DNA of 5,584 bases, taken from contig JAJYAW010000218.1 of assembly GCA_021779335.1 (NCBI GenBank), positions 1 to 5,584 on the forward strand, read 5' to 3'. The position numbers and the translations under genes are program-made. The notes beneath the pieces are model-generated. The model was given only the letters and a program-made list of their open reading frames with translations. It had not been told where the DNA came from and searched no databases. Source of the DNA: Myxococcales bacterium. GTDB lineage: Bacteria > Myxococcota > Myxococcia > Myxococcales > Anaeromyxobacteraceae. This document shows, piece by piece, positions 1-5,202 of the stretch (the first letter of the stretch is position 1; each line of letters starts with the position of its first letter).

Positions 1-1
1 C

Positions 2-64
2 CCCGCCGCCGAGCCCGTCCCCGCCGCCGCCGCCGCCGCCGGCGAGCCGCCCGCCGCCCCGTAG
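2..64 (+). CDS. infC: Translation initiation factor IF-3, C-terminal tail only (partial)
   Basis: Only the last 20 codons and the TAG stop are in the window; the gene begins upstream. The tail reads as alanine and proline with two glutamates, including six consecutive alanines, and contains no part of the conserved IF3 fold. The assignment rests on context: infC directly precedes rpmI-rplT in most bacteria, and the stop lies 68 bases before rpmI. It also rests on family knowledge: the Myxococcus xanthus IF3 homologue (Dsg) has a long Ala/Pro/Glu-rich C-terminal extension absent from the E. coli protein. IF3 binds the 30S subunit and controls start-codon and initiator-tRNA selection. The frame was chosen because it gives the only stop at a sensible distance; all three frames are open at this composition, so identity is inferred rather than seen in a domain. 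Confidence 0.7.
   Translation, partial: PAAEPVPAAAAAAGEPPAAP
23..40 (+). repeat. (GCC)6 trinucleotide repeat coding six alanines
   Basis: Six uninterrupted GCC triplets lie in the tail of the presumed infC. Because all six codons are identical, the tract could expand or contract by slippage in whole codons, changing tail length without shifting the frame. That consequence is inference. Confidence 0.8.
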
Positions 65-84
65 CGCCGAGCCCCTCCGTACCC

Positions 85-101
85 GCCGCGACCGTCGCGG
101 C
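85..101 (+). promoter_or_regulatory. GC-rich hairpin in the infC-rpmI spacer
   Basis: A perfect 7-bp inverted repeat (85-91 with 95-101) encloses a three-base CCG loop. It lies 21 bases after the presumed infC stop and 31 bases before the rpmI start. No T-run follows, so it is not a classical intrinsic terminator. The downstream purine-rich stretch at 118-132 supplies the rpmI ribosome-binding region. Possible roles are mRNA stability or translational control of rpmI-rplT; neither is shown by the sequence. Confidence 0.45.
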
Positions 102-132
102 AGAACCAGCAGCACGCGAAGAGAGAAAGAAG

Positions 133-336
133 ATGCCCAAGCTCAAGACCAGCAGCGCCGCCAAGAAGCGGTTCCAGGTGAAGAAGAGCGGCGCGGTGAA
201 GTTCCGCCACGCCGGCGTCCGCCACCTGGCCACCTTCGGCAAGACGCACAAGCAGAAGGTCGGCCTCCGTGGCACCAGCCACCTGGACGCCTCCGATGCC
301 AAGAAGATCAAGGAGTGCTTCCCCTACGCCCGCTAG
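133..336 (+). CDS. rpmI: 50S ribosomal protein L35 (bL35)
   Basis: This gene encodes L35, a small, strongly basic protein of the large ribosomal subunit that contacts 23S rRNA. The 67 residues match the family length (about 65). The N-terminus carries the typical start MPKLKTSSAAKKRF, and the body is rich in Lys, Arg and His with the usual RHAG and HL segments. The ATG at 133 is preceded by a purine-rich stretch (118-132, with GAGAG at 121-125) rather than a strong AGGAGG. Its neighbours, presumed infC upstream and rplT 88 bases downstream, form the standard IF3-L35-L20 set. In E. coli and Bacillus this set is autoregulated by L20; whether that applies here is inference. The annotation itself is secure. 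Confidence 0.97.
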   Translation: MPKLKTSSAAKKRFQVKKSGAVKFRHAGVRHLATFGKTHKQKVGLRGTSHLDASDAKKIKECFPYAR

Positions 337-339
337 GGC

Positions 340-354
340 GTGACGGGGCGTCAC
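340..354 (+). promoter_or_regulatory. Small hairpin just after the rpmI stop
   Basis: GTGACG at 340-345 and CGTCAC at 349-354 form a perfect 6-bp inverted repeat around GGG, starting three bases after the rpmI stop codon. No U-tract follows, so termination here is unlikely. It may stabilise the rpmI 3' end or belong to a larger fold controlling rplT. Confidence 0.4.
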
Positions 355-367
355 ACCACCACGGCCA

Positions 368-405
368 GGCGGGGACCAAGCGCGGCCATCGGGCCGCCTC
401 CCGCC
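368..405 (+). promoter_or_regulatory. Nested stem-loop upstream of rplT
   Basis: An outer stem pairs GGCGGG (368-373) with CCCGCC (400-405). Inside it, GCGGCC (382-387) pairs with GGCCGC (392-397) around an ATCG tetraloop. The structure ends seven bases before AGGAG (413-417), the Shine-Dalgarno of rplT. L20 is known in E. coli and Bacillus to repress its own operon by binding RNA that mimics its 23S rRNA site, so an element here is a plausible autoregulatory candidate. I cannot match it to a known L20-site consensus by eye, and GC-rich spacers fold easily by chance. Confidence 0.4.
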
Positions 406-424
406 GGCGAACAGGAGCAGCAAG

Positions 425-769
425 ATGCGCGTCAAGAAGGGTTTCAAGGCCCGCCGCCGCCGCAACCGCGTCCTCAAGCTCGCCAAGGGCTTCCGCGGGC
501 GCCGCAAGAACTGCTACCGCCGCGCCAACCAGGCCGTCGAGCGCGCGCTCGACTACGCCACCCGCGACCGCCGCCAGAAGCGGCGCGACTTCCGCGCCCT
601 CTGGATCGTCCGCATCAACGCGGCCGCCCGGCTCAACGGCACGACCTACTCGAAGCTGGTGGCCGGCCTGAAGAAGGCGGGCGTGGTCCTGGACCGCAAG
701 GTGCTGGCCGAGCTCGCGCTGTCGGCCCCGGCCGACTTCACCGCCGTCGTCAAGACCGCCCGCGCCTAG
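425..769 (+). CDS. rplT: 50S ribosomal protein L20 (bL20)
   Basis: L20 is an early-assembly protein of the large subunit that binds 23S rRNA and, in model species, represses translation of its own operon. The 114 residues agree with the family (about 118). Residues 1-60 form the Arg/Lys-rich extended arm typical of L20, with the signature segments FKARRRRNRVLKLAKGFRGRR and NCYRRANQAVERAL. The rest is the globular RNA-binding part, including LWIVRINAAAR and YSKLVAGLKKAGV. The ATG at 425 follows AGGAG at 413-417 with a 7-base spacer. The TAG stop at 767-769 overlaps the Shine-Dalgarno of pheS. Longer overlapping frames in this region lack the L20 motifs and are composition artefacts. Confidence 0.98.
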   Translation: MRVKKGFKARRRRNRVLKLAKGFRGRRKNCYRRANQAVERALDYATRDRRQKRRDFRALWIVRINAAARLNGTTYSKLVAGLKKAGVVLDRKVLAELALSAPADFTAVVKTARA

Positions 770-773
770 GAGG
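768..773 (+). promoter_or_regulatory. Shine-Dalgarno of pheS overlapping the rplT stop
   Basis: A perfect AGGAGG begins inside the TAG stop codon of rplT and lies five bases before the ATG at 779. This fixes the pheS start and suggests that ribosomes finishing rplT can reinitiate on pheS. Confidence 0.85.
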
Positions 774-778
774 CGCGG

Positions 779-1858
779 ATGGCCGACCTGCTCGGACAGC
801 TCGAGGCGCTCGCCGCCGCGGCCCGCACCGCGTGCGCGGCCGCCGGCGACGAGAAGGCCCTCGAGGAGCTGCGCGTCCGCTTCCTCGGCAAGAAGGGTGA
901 GCTCTCCGCGGTCCTCCGCGGCATGGGCGCCCTCTCGGCCGAGGAGCGTCCGCGCGTCGGCGAGGTCGCCAACCGCGTCCGCGACGAGGTCGAGGCGCTC
1001 CTCGGGGCGCGCAAGGCCGCGCTGGGCGAGGCGGCCCTCGAGGCCGAGCTCGCCGGCCAGCCCATCGACGTCACGCTGGCCGGGCGCCGCCCGCTGCCGC
1101 GCGGCCACCGGCACCCGCTGACGCGGGCCGCCGAGGAGATCGCCGGCATCTTCGCCCGCCTCGGCTACGAGGTGGCCAGCGGGCCGGAGATCGAGCTCGA
1201 CTGGTACAACTTCGAGGCGCTCAACATCCCGGCGGATCACCCCGCTCGGGACATGCAGGACACCTTCTACGTGGATCCGTCCACGCTGCGGGAGGGGCGG
1301 GCCAAGGGGGGCGTGCTGCTGCGCACCCACACCTCGCCGGTGCAGATCCGCGCCATGCAGCGGATCGGCGAGCCGCCCATCCGCATCATCTGCCCGGGGC
1401 GGGTCTACCGCTCCGACTACGATCAGACCCACTCGCCCATGTTCCACCAGGTCGAGGGGCTGTGCGTCGACACGAAGATCACCTTCGCCGATCTCAAGGG
1501 GACGCTGGCCGCCTTCGCCCGCGCCTACTTCGGGCCGGGGACGAAGACCCGCTTCCGCCCGAGCTACTTCCCGTTCGTCGAGCCGGGCGCCGAGGTGGAC
1601 GTCTCCTGCTCCATCTGCGGGGGCTCCGGTCGCAAGGACGGCAGGCGCTGCGGCACCTGCAAGGAGACCGGCTGGCTCGAGGTGCTGGGCGCCGGGATGG
1701 TCCACCCCAAGGTGCTCCGGAACGGCGGCATCGACCCCACGCGCCACACCGGCTTCGCCTTCGGCATGGGCGTGGAGCGCCTGGCGATGCTCAAGTACGG
1801 CATCGACGACCTGCGCCTCTTCTTCGACAACGACCTGCGCTTCCTCGAGCAGTTCTAG
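779..1858 (+). CDS. pheS: Phenylalanine--tRNA ligase, alpha subunit
   Basis: PheS is the catalytic subunit of the cytoplasmic (alpha-beta)2 enzyme that activates phenylalanine with ATP and charges tRNA-Phe. The N-terminal ~90 residues are a predicted coiled-coil arm that contacts tRNA, with the LxxLRVRFLGKKGELSAVL pattern. The class II synthetase core starts near residue 112. HTSPVQ at 184-189 and motif 2 from R208 (RVYRSDYDQTHSPMFHQVEG) are present, as is motif 3, GFAFGMGVERLAML, from G325. Residues C277, C280, C291 and C294 form a CxxC-x10-CxxC knuckle, as in Bacillus-type PheS and unlike E. coli; it probably binds zinc. Length is 359 residues, against 327 in E. coli, largely because of the arm and this knuckle. 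pheT follows after 9 bases. No pheM-like leader or attenuator precedes the gene. Confidence 0.98.
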   Translation: MADLLGQLEALAAAARTACAAAGDEKALEELRVRFLGKKGELSAVLRGMGALSAEERPRVGEVANRVRDEVEALLGARKAALGEAALEAELAGQPIDVTLAGRRPLPRGHRHPLTRAAEEIAGIFARLGYEVASGPEIELDWYNFEALNIPADHPARDMQDTFYVDPSTLREGRAKGGVLLRTHTSPVQIRAMQRIGEPPIRIICPGRVYRSDYDQTHSPMFHQVEGLCVDTKITFADLKGTLAAFARAYFGPGTKTRFRPSYFPFVEPGAEVDVSCSICGGSGRKDGRRCGTCKETGWLEVLGAGMVHPKVLRNGGIDPTRHTGFAFGMGVERLAMLKYGIDDLRLFFDNDLRFLEQF

Positions 1859-1862
1859 GCGG
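1857..1862 (+). promoter_or_regulatory. Shine-Dalgarno of pheT overlapping the pheS stop
   Basis: AGGCGG, one mismatch from AGGAGG, begins inside the pheS TAG stop and ends five bases before the ATG at 1868. The geometry is the same as at the rplT-pheS junction, with nine bases between stop and start in both. This supports the chosen pheT start and coupled, roughly equimolar synthesis of the two subunits. Confidence 0.6.
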
Positions 1863-1867
1863 CCGGC

Positions 1868-4294
1868 ATGCAGATCTCCCTGAAGTGGCTGTCGCAGTAC
1901 GTGGACCTGCCGTCGCCGGAGGCGCTCGCCAAGGGCCTGACCGCGGTCGGCCTGGAGGTCGAGGCCATCGAGCGGATCGGCCAGGGGCTGGCCGGCGTGG
2001 TGGTGGCCCGCGTGCTGGCGGCGGAGAAGCACCCCAACGCCGAGAAGCTCTCGGTCACCTCCGTCGATCGCGGCGAGGGCGCGCCGATCCAGGTGGTCTG
2101 CGGCGCCAGGAACTACGCGGTGGGCGACCTCGTCCCGCTCGCCACCGTCGGCACGACGCTGCCCGGCGGCGTGAAGATCGAGAAGGCCAGGCTCCGCGGG
2201 GTGGAGTCCTTCGGGATGCTCTGCTCGGCCAGGGAGCTCGGCCTCGACGCCGACGCGAGCGGCCTGCTCATCCTGCCGAAGGACCTCGCGCCCGGCACCC
2301 CCATCGCCGAGGCGCTCGGCCTCGAGGACGTGCTCCTCGAGGTCAACGTCACCCCCAACCGGCCCGACTGCCTCTCGCACATCGGCATCGCCCGCGAGGT
2401 CGCGGCGCTCCTCGGCCAGCCGGTCAGGGCACCGGCGACCGTCGTGCAGGAGGCCGGAGAACCAGCGGCGAGGGCCGTCCAGGTCCGCATCGAGGCCCCC
2501 GACCGCTGCGCCCGCTACGCCGCGCGGGTCGTCGAGGGCGTCAGGATCGGCCCGTCGCCGGCCTGGCTGGCCCGGCGCCTCGAGGCCTGCGGCGTCCGCT
2601 CCATCTCCAACGTGGTGGACGCCACCAACTTCGTCCTCCTCGAGCTCGGCCACCCGCTCCACGCGTTCGACCTGGACAAGGTGGCCGGCGCCGAGATCGT
2701 GGTCCGCACGGCGCGCCCGGGAGAGCGGATCACCACGCTGGACGGCAAGGAGCGCCTCCTCGAGGAGTCGGATCTCCTCATCGCAGACCGCGACCGCGGC
2801 AGCGCCCTGGCCGGCGTCATGGGCGGCGGCGACTCGGAGATCTCCCAGGGCACCACCCGGGTGCTCCTCGAGTCGGCCTGGTTCGCCCCCGGCTCCATCC
2901 GGCGGACCTCGCGCAGGCAGGGGCTGAAGAGCGAGGCCTCCTACCGGTTCGAGCGCGGCGCCGATCCCGGCATGGTGCTCCCGGCGCTCGACCGCTGCGC
3001 CGCCCTCATCGCCGAGCTGGCCGGCGGCACCGTCCGGCCGGGCGTCGTCGACCGCGTGGCCCGCCCGGCCACGCAGGGCCAGGTGCGCCTCCGCTGGACG
3101 CGCCCGGCCGAGCTGCTCGGCATGGCGGTGCCCCGCGAGGAGGCCCGCCGCGTGCTCCTCGGCCTCGGCTTCGGCGAGCTCGCGGCTGACGAGGAGGGGG
3201 CCACCTTCTCGGTGCCCAGCTGGCGCGTCGACGTCGCCATCGAGGAGGATCTCGTCGAGGAGCTGGTGCGCACCCGCGGCTACGACGCCATCCCCGAGAC
3301 GCTGCCGGCGGCGGCGGTCCGCACGCCGGCCGAGGGCCCGGAGGCCGGCGTGGTGGCCCGCATCAGGGAGGCGCTGGAGGCGGCCGGCTTCTCCGAGGCG
3401 ATCAACTTCAGCTTCGTGGCCGAGCCCGACCTGGCGCCGCTGCGCTACGACGTGGCCGTGGGGGACGGCACGACCCGCGCCCTGGGCATCGCCCTCAAGA
3501 ACCCCATCAGCGCCGAGCTGTCGCTCATGCGGACCAGCCTGGTCCCGTCGCTCCTCAAGAACGCCGCGCGCAACCGCGCCCAGCGCGTCGACGACGTCCG
3601 GCTCTACGAGCTGGCGCGCGTCTACCACCCGGCGCCGGTCGAGGCGGAGGGCGACGCCCCCACGCTGGAGGACCTGCGGGTGGCCGGCGTGCTGCTGGGA
3701 CGCCGCGCCCCGGCCGGCTGGACCGGCGGCGCCGACGCGGTCGACTTCTACGACGCCAAGGCCGCGACCGAGGCCGTGCTGCGGGGGCTCGGCGTGGCCG
3801 GCGCCCGCTGGGAGGCCGGCGGCGAGGCGTGGCTCCACCCGCGGGTGGCCGCGACCGTCCGCGCCGCCGACGGCGAGCGGTTCGGCTGGGTCGGCGAGCT
3901 CCACCCGCGCGTGGCCGAGGCCTTCGACCTGCCCCGCGGGGTGCTGGCCTTCGAGCTGCGCGTCGAGGCGCTGGCGCGGCACGGCGCCCTGGTGCCGCGC
4001 TACCACGTCATCCCCTCGCTCCCGGCCGTGCTGCGCGACCTGGCGGTGCTGGTGGCCGAGCCGGTGACCGCCGAGGCGGTGCTGGCGGCCGTGCGCGAGG
4101 AGCCGCTCGTCGGGGAGGCCACCATCTTCGACGTCTACCGCGGCGCCCCCATCCCGGCCGGCAGGAAGAACCTGGCGCTCGCCATCTCCTACCGCGCGGC
4201 CGACCGGACGCTCACCGACGCCGAGGCCGAGGCGGCCCACGGGCGCATCGTGGCCCGCCTGGCGGCACGGCTCGGCGCCGAGCTGCGAGGGTAG
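1868..4294 (+). CDS. pheT: Phenylalanine--tRNA ligase, beta subunit
   Basis: PheT is the large subunit of PheRS; it binds tRNA-Phe and hydrolyses mischarged Tyr-tRNA-Phe. It has 808 residues, close to E. coli (795), and the full bacterial domain order is visible. The N-terminal strand region opens MQISLKWLSQYVDLP. An OB-fold tRNA-binding domain spans about 44-150 (HPNAEKL, VVCGARN). The B3/B4 editing domain spans about 212-370, with H265 in the HAFD motif, a VMGGGDSEI loop and the RFERGADP end. The B5 domain spans about 405-475, ending in the acidic EEDLVEELVRTRGYD. Next comes a degenerate class II-like core (about 490-690, including NPISAELSLMRTSLVPSLL). The ferredoxin-fold anticodon-binding domain runs from about 709 to the end (SLPAVLRDLAVLV, FDVYRG). 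I see no missing domain or frameshift. The next gene starts two bases after the stop. Confidence 0.98.
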   Translation: MQISLKWLSQYVDLPSPEALAKGLTAVGLEVEAIERIGQGLAGVVVARVLAAEKHPNAEKLSVTSVDRGEGAPIQVVCGARNYAVGDLVPLATVGTTLPGGVKIEKARLRGVESFGMLCSARELGLDADASGLLILPKDLAPGTPIAEALGLEDVLLEVNVTPNRPDCLSHIGIAREVAALLGQPVRAPATVVQEAGEPAARAVQVRIEAPDRCARYAARVVEGVRIGPSPAWLARRLEACGVRSISNVVDATNFVLLELGHPLHAFDLDKVAGAEIVVRTARPGERITTLDGKERLLEESDLLIADRDRGSALAGVMGGGDSEISQGTTRVLLESAWFAPGSIRRTSRRQGLKSEASYRFERGADPGMVLPALDRCAALIAELAGGTVRPGVVDRVARPATQGQVRLRWTRPAELLGMAVPREEARRVLLGLGFGELAADEEGATFSVPSWRVDVAIEEDLVEELVRTRGYDAIPETLPAAAVRTPAEGPEAGVVARIREALEAAGFSEAINFSFVAEPDLAPLRYDVAVGDGTTRALGIALKNPISAELSLMRTSLVPSLLKNAARNRAQRVDDVRLYELARVYHPAPVEAEGDAPTLEDLRVAGVLLGRRAPAGWTGGADAVDFYDAKAATEAVLRGLGVAGARWEAGGEAWLHPRVAATVRAADGERFGWVGELHPRVAEAFDLPRGVLAFELRVEALARHGALVPRYHVIPSLPAVLRDLAVLVAEPVTAEAVLAAVREEPLVGEATIFDVYRGAPIPAGRKNLALAISYRAADRTLTDAEAEAAHGRIVARLAARLGAELRG

Positions 4295-4296
4295 GG

Positions 4297-4695
4297 ATGG
4301 CCCCGCGCCCGAGGCTGGCGTGGGCGGCGCTGGGCTTCGGCCTCGCGGCCCTGGCCTCCGCCTGGAACCCCGCCGCGGCCCCCTTCGGCCTGGCCGTGGG
4401 GCTGGGGTCCGCACTGCTGGCGGTGCGCGCGCTGCGCGCCGGGGGGCGCCGCTGGGCGGGCTGGCTCGGGCTGGCCACCTCGCTCGCCGCGGTGGGCGTG
4501 GCGCTGACGGTCCTCGCGCTCACCGCCGGGATCGGGAGGCAGCCCTCCGAGACCTCGCTCGTGCCGCAGCCGTCACCCGAGGAGGCCGCCCGGGCGCTCG
4601 ACGACGCGGCCGCGCGCAGCCGGGCGGCGAGGGAGCGGGCGGCGAGGGAGCTGGACCAGCTCGGACCGGAGGGTCGAAAGCCGTCTTCGAATTGA
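4297..4695 (+). CDS. Small predicted membrane protein of unknown function
   Basis: I do not recognise this 132-residue protein. Three hydrophobic segments are visible, at about residues 7-23, 26-43 and 56-78, separated by short turns and an Arg-rich loop (44-52). It is probably an inner-membrane protein with a short N-terminus. From about 94 to 122 there is an Ala/Arg/Glu-rich stretch likely to form a charged helix, possibly a coiled coil, after a Pro/Ser-rich linker (82-94). The ATG at 4297 lies two bases after the pheT stop. A GAGG at 4287-4290, within the last pheT codons, is a plausible Shine-Dalgarno, so translation is probably coupled to pheT. A longer in-frame extension upstream would run deep into pheT and is unlikely. 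The TGA stop overlaps the TTGACA box of the presumed ihfA promoter. Codon use matches the neighbours. It could be a lineage-specific gene; no function can be inferred. Confidence 0.75.
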   Translation: MAPRPRLAWAALGFGLAALASAWNPAAAPFGLAVGLGSALLAVRALRAGGRRWAGWLGLATSLAAVGVALTVLALTAGIGRQPSETSLVPQPSPEEAARALDDAAARSRAARERAARELDQLGPEGRKPSSN

Positions 4696-4720
4696 CACCG
4701 GGCGGTGAATCGGCTACCGA
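4692..4720 (+). promoter_or_regulatory. Probable sigma-70-type promoter for ihfA
   Basis: A perfect TTGACA (-35) at 4692-4697 is followed by exactly 17 bases and then TACCGA (4715-4720), a weak -10 match (TA at its first two positions). The -35 box overlaps the TGA stop of the preceding membrane-protein gene. A transcript starting near 4727 would carry a leader of about 50 bases before the GTG start of ihfA. The stretch is noticeably less GC-rich than its surroundings, as expected for a promoter. The weak -10 leaves room for activator dependence or misassignment. Confidence 0.55.
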
Positions 4721-4730
4721 TTTCGGTAGC
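4696..4730 (+). promoter_or_regulatory. Cluster of overlapping inverted repeats in the ihfA promoter
   Basis: Three inverted repeats abut or overlap. The first is CACCG-GG-CGGTG (4696-4707). The second is AATCGG-CTA-CCGATT (4708-4722). The third is GCTACCGA-TT-TCGGTAGC (4713-4730), with perfect 8-base arms. The second and third share 4713-4722, so as RNA hairpins they would be mutually exclusive. The third covers the candidate -10 box, which would suit a repressor operator. In read-through RNA from pheT it could instead be a 7-bp stem with an ATTT loop; no T-run follows it. Which role applies is unknown. Confidence 0.55.
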
Positions 4731-4776
4731 TTAGCGCGACGCTGCGCTCGACGCGGGGACGGGACGGGGAGCCAAC

Positions 4777-5133
4777 GTGACCAAGGCCGACATCATCGAG
4801 AGCGTCTACGAGAAGGTGGGGTTCTCCAAGAAGGAGGCCGCCGAGGTCGTGGAGATGGTCTTCGACACCATCAAGGAGACCCTCGAGCAGGGCGAGAAGA
4901 TCAAGATCAGCGGCTTCGGCAACTTCATCGTGCGGGACAAGAAGTCCCGCGTCGGCCGCAACCCGCAGACGGGCGAGGAGATCGAGATCTCGGCCCGCCG
5001 CGTCCTCACCTTCCGCCCGAGCCAGGTGCTCAAGAACGCGCTCAACGCCTCGGCCGTGGCGCATGAGGCGGCCAAGGCCGCGGCGGCCGCCGCGGCGGCG
5101 GCACAGAACCCCGGCTCGTCCTCCAACGGCTGA
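4777..5133 (+). CDS. ihfA: Integration host factor, alpha subunit
   Basis: IHF-alpha pairs with IHF-beta to form a nucleoid protein that binds specific sites and bends DNA sharply, aiding promoter function, recombination and replication. Residues 1-45 form the helical dimer base (TKADIIESVYEKVGFSKKEA). GFGNF at 46-50 starts the arm region, and R61-N62-P63-x-T-G-E carries the proline that intercalates in IHF/HU proteins. ARRVLTFRPSQVLK at 73-86 is diagnostic of the alpha subunit rather than HU. The core ends near residue 90. Residues 91-118 are an extra tail with nine consecutive alanines (101-109) ending in a Ser/Gly-rich tip; E. coli IhfA has 99 residues. The start is GTG at 4777, five bases after GGGGAG (4766-4771). 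The pheT-ihfA neighbourhood is conserved as in enterobacteria, here interrupted by a membrane gene. A separate promoter probably lies upstream. Confidence 0.95.
   Translation: MTKADIIESVYEKVGFSKKEAAEVVEMVFDTIKETLEQGEKIKISGFGNFIVRDKKSRVGRNPQTGEEIEISARRVLTFRPSQVLKNALNASAVAHEAAKAAAAAAAAAQNPGSSSNG
5077..5096. repeat. Perfect 20-bp palindrome inside the ihfA alanine run
   Basis: Positions 5077-5096, coding most of the nine-alanine tract, read the same on both strands. GCGGCCGC lies at the centre. It arises from alternating GCC and GCG alanine codons. In RNA it could fold into a very stable hairpin near the 3' end of ihfA. Whether this is selected or a by-product of the Ala run is unclear. Confidence 0.75.
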
Positions 5134-5135
5134 GC

Positions 5136-5153
5136 GGCTCGCGCCCGCGAGCC
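5136..5153 (+). terminator. GC hairpin directly after ihfA, possible terminator
   Basis: GGCTCGCG (5136-5143) and CGCGAGCC (5146-5153) form a perfect inverted repeat starting three bases after the ihfA stop. It can fold as a 7-bp stem with a GCCC loop. No T-run follows, so if it ends transcription it does so without the usual U-tract or with Rho; it may instead protect the mRNA 3' end. A further copy of the right arm (CGCGAGC) lies at 5184-5190 and could compete for pairing. Confidence 0.45.
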
Positions 5154-5190
5154 CGGACGAGTCGCCGCGGCCCCGGGCCCCGGCGCGAGC

Positions 5191-5196
5191 TATAAC
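5191..5196 (+). promoter_or_regulatory. Candidate -10 box for queD (TATAAC)
   Basis: TATAAC matches the sigma-70 -10 consensus at five of six positions, striking in so GC-rich a spacer. No TTGACA-like box is visible 16-18 bases upstream, nor a TG extension. Its end is six bases before the ATG at 5203, so transcription would start at or almost at the start codon, giving a leaderless mRNA. No strong Shine-Dalgarno is visible before that ATG, which fits this reading. Confidence 0.35.
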
Positions 5197-5202
5197 CCCG
5201 CC

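Noticed and set aside
1462..3189. A 575-codon plus-strand frame overlapping the pheS-pheT junction
   Set aside because: It is out of frame with both well-conserved proteins and is Arg/Gly/Pro-rich with no motif, so it is a composition shadow.
3829..4296. Upstream extension of the small membrane-protein gene into pheT
   Set aside because: The extension is Arg/Pro/Gly-rich shadow sequence of pheT. The hydrophobic protein begins at the ATG at 4297, two bases after the pheT stop with a plausible Shine-Dalgarno.
308..4414. A 1368-codon open frame on the minus strand across rplT, pheS and pheT
   Set aside because: It lies antisense to three certain genes. Its translation is low-complexity (Arg, Gly, Ala, His, Asp) with no recognisable domain. 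Long antisense frames arise at this GC content because stop codons are rare in that register.
4713..4730. An intrinsic terminator after the membrane-protein gene
   Set aside because: The stem is good but only two T residues follow before GC-rich sequence. An operator or regulatory stem is at least as likely, so I did not call it a terminator.
5169..5180. Palindromic GGCCC-C-GGGCC upstream of queD
   Set aside because: It is short, purely G/C and lies in a compositionally biased spacer, so chance is sufficient to explain it.
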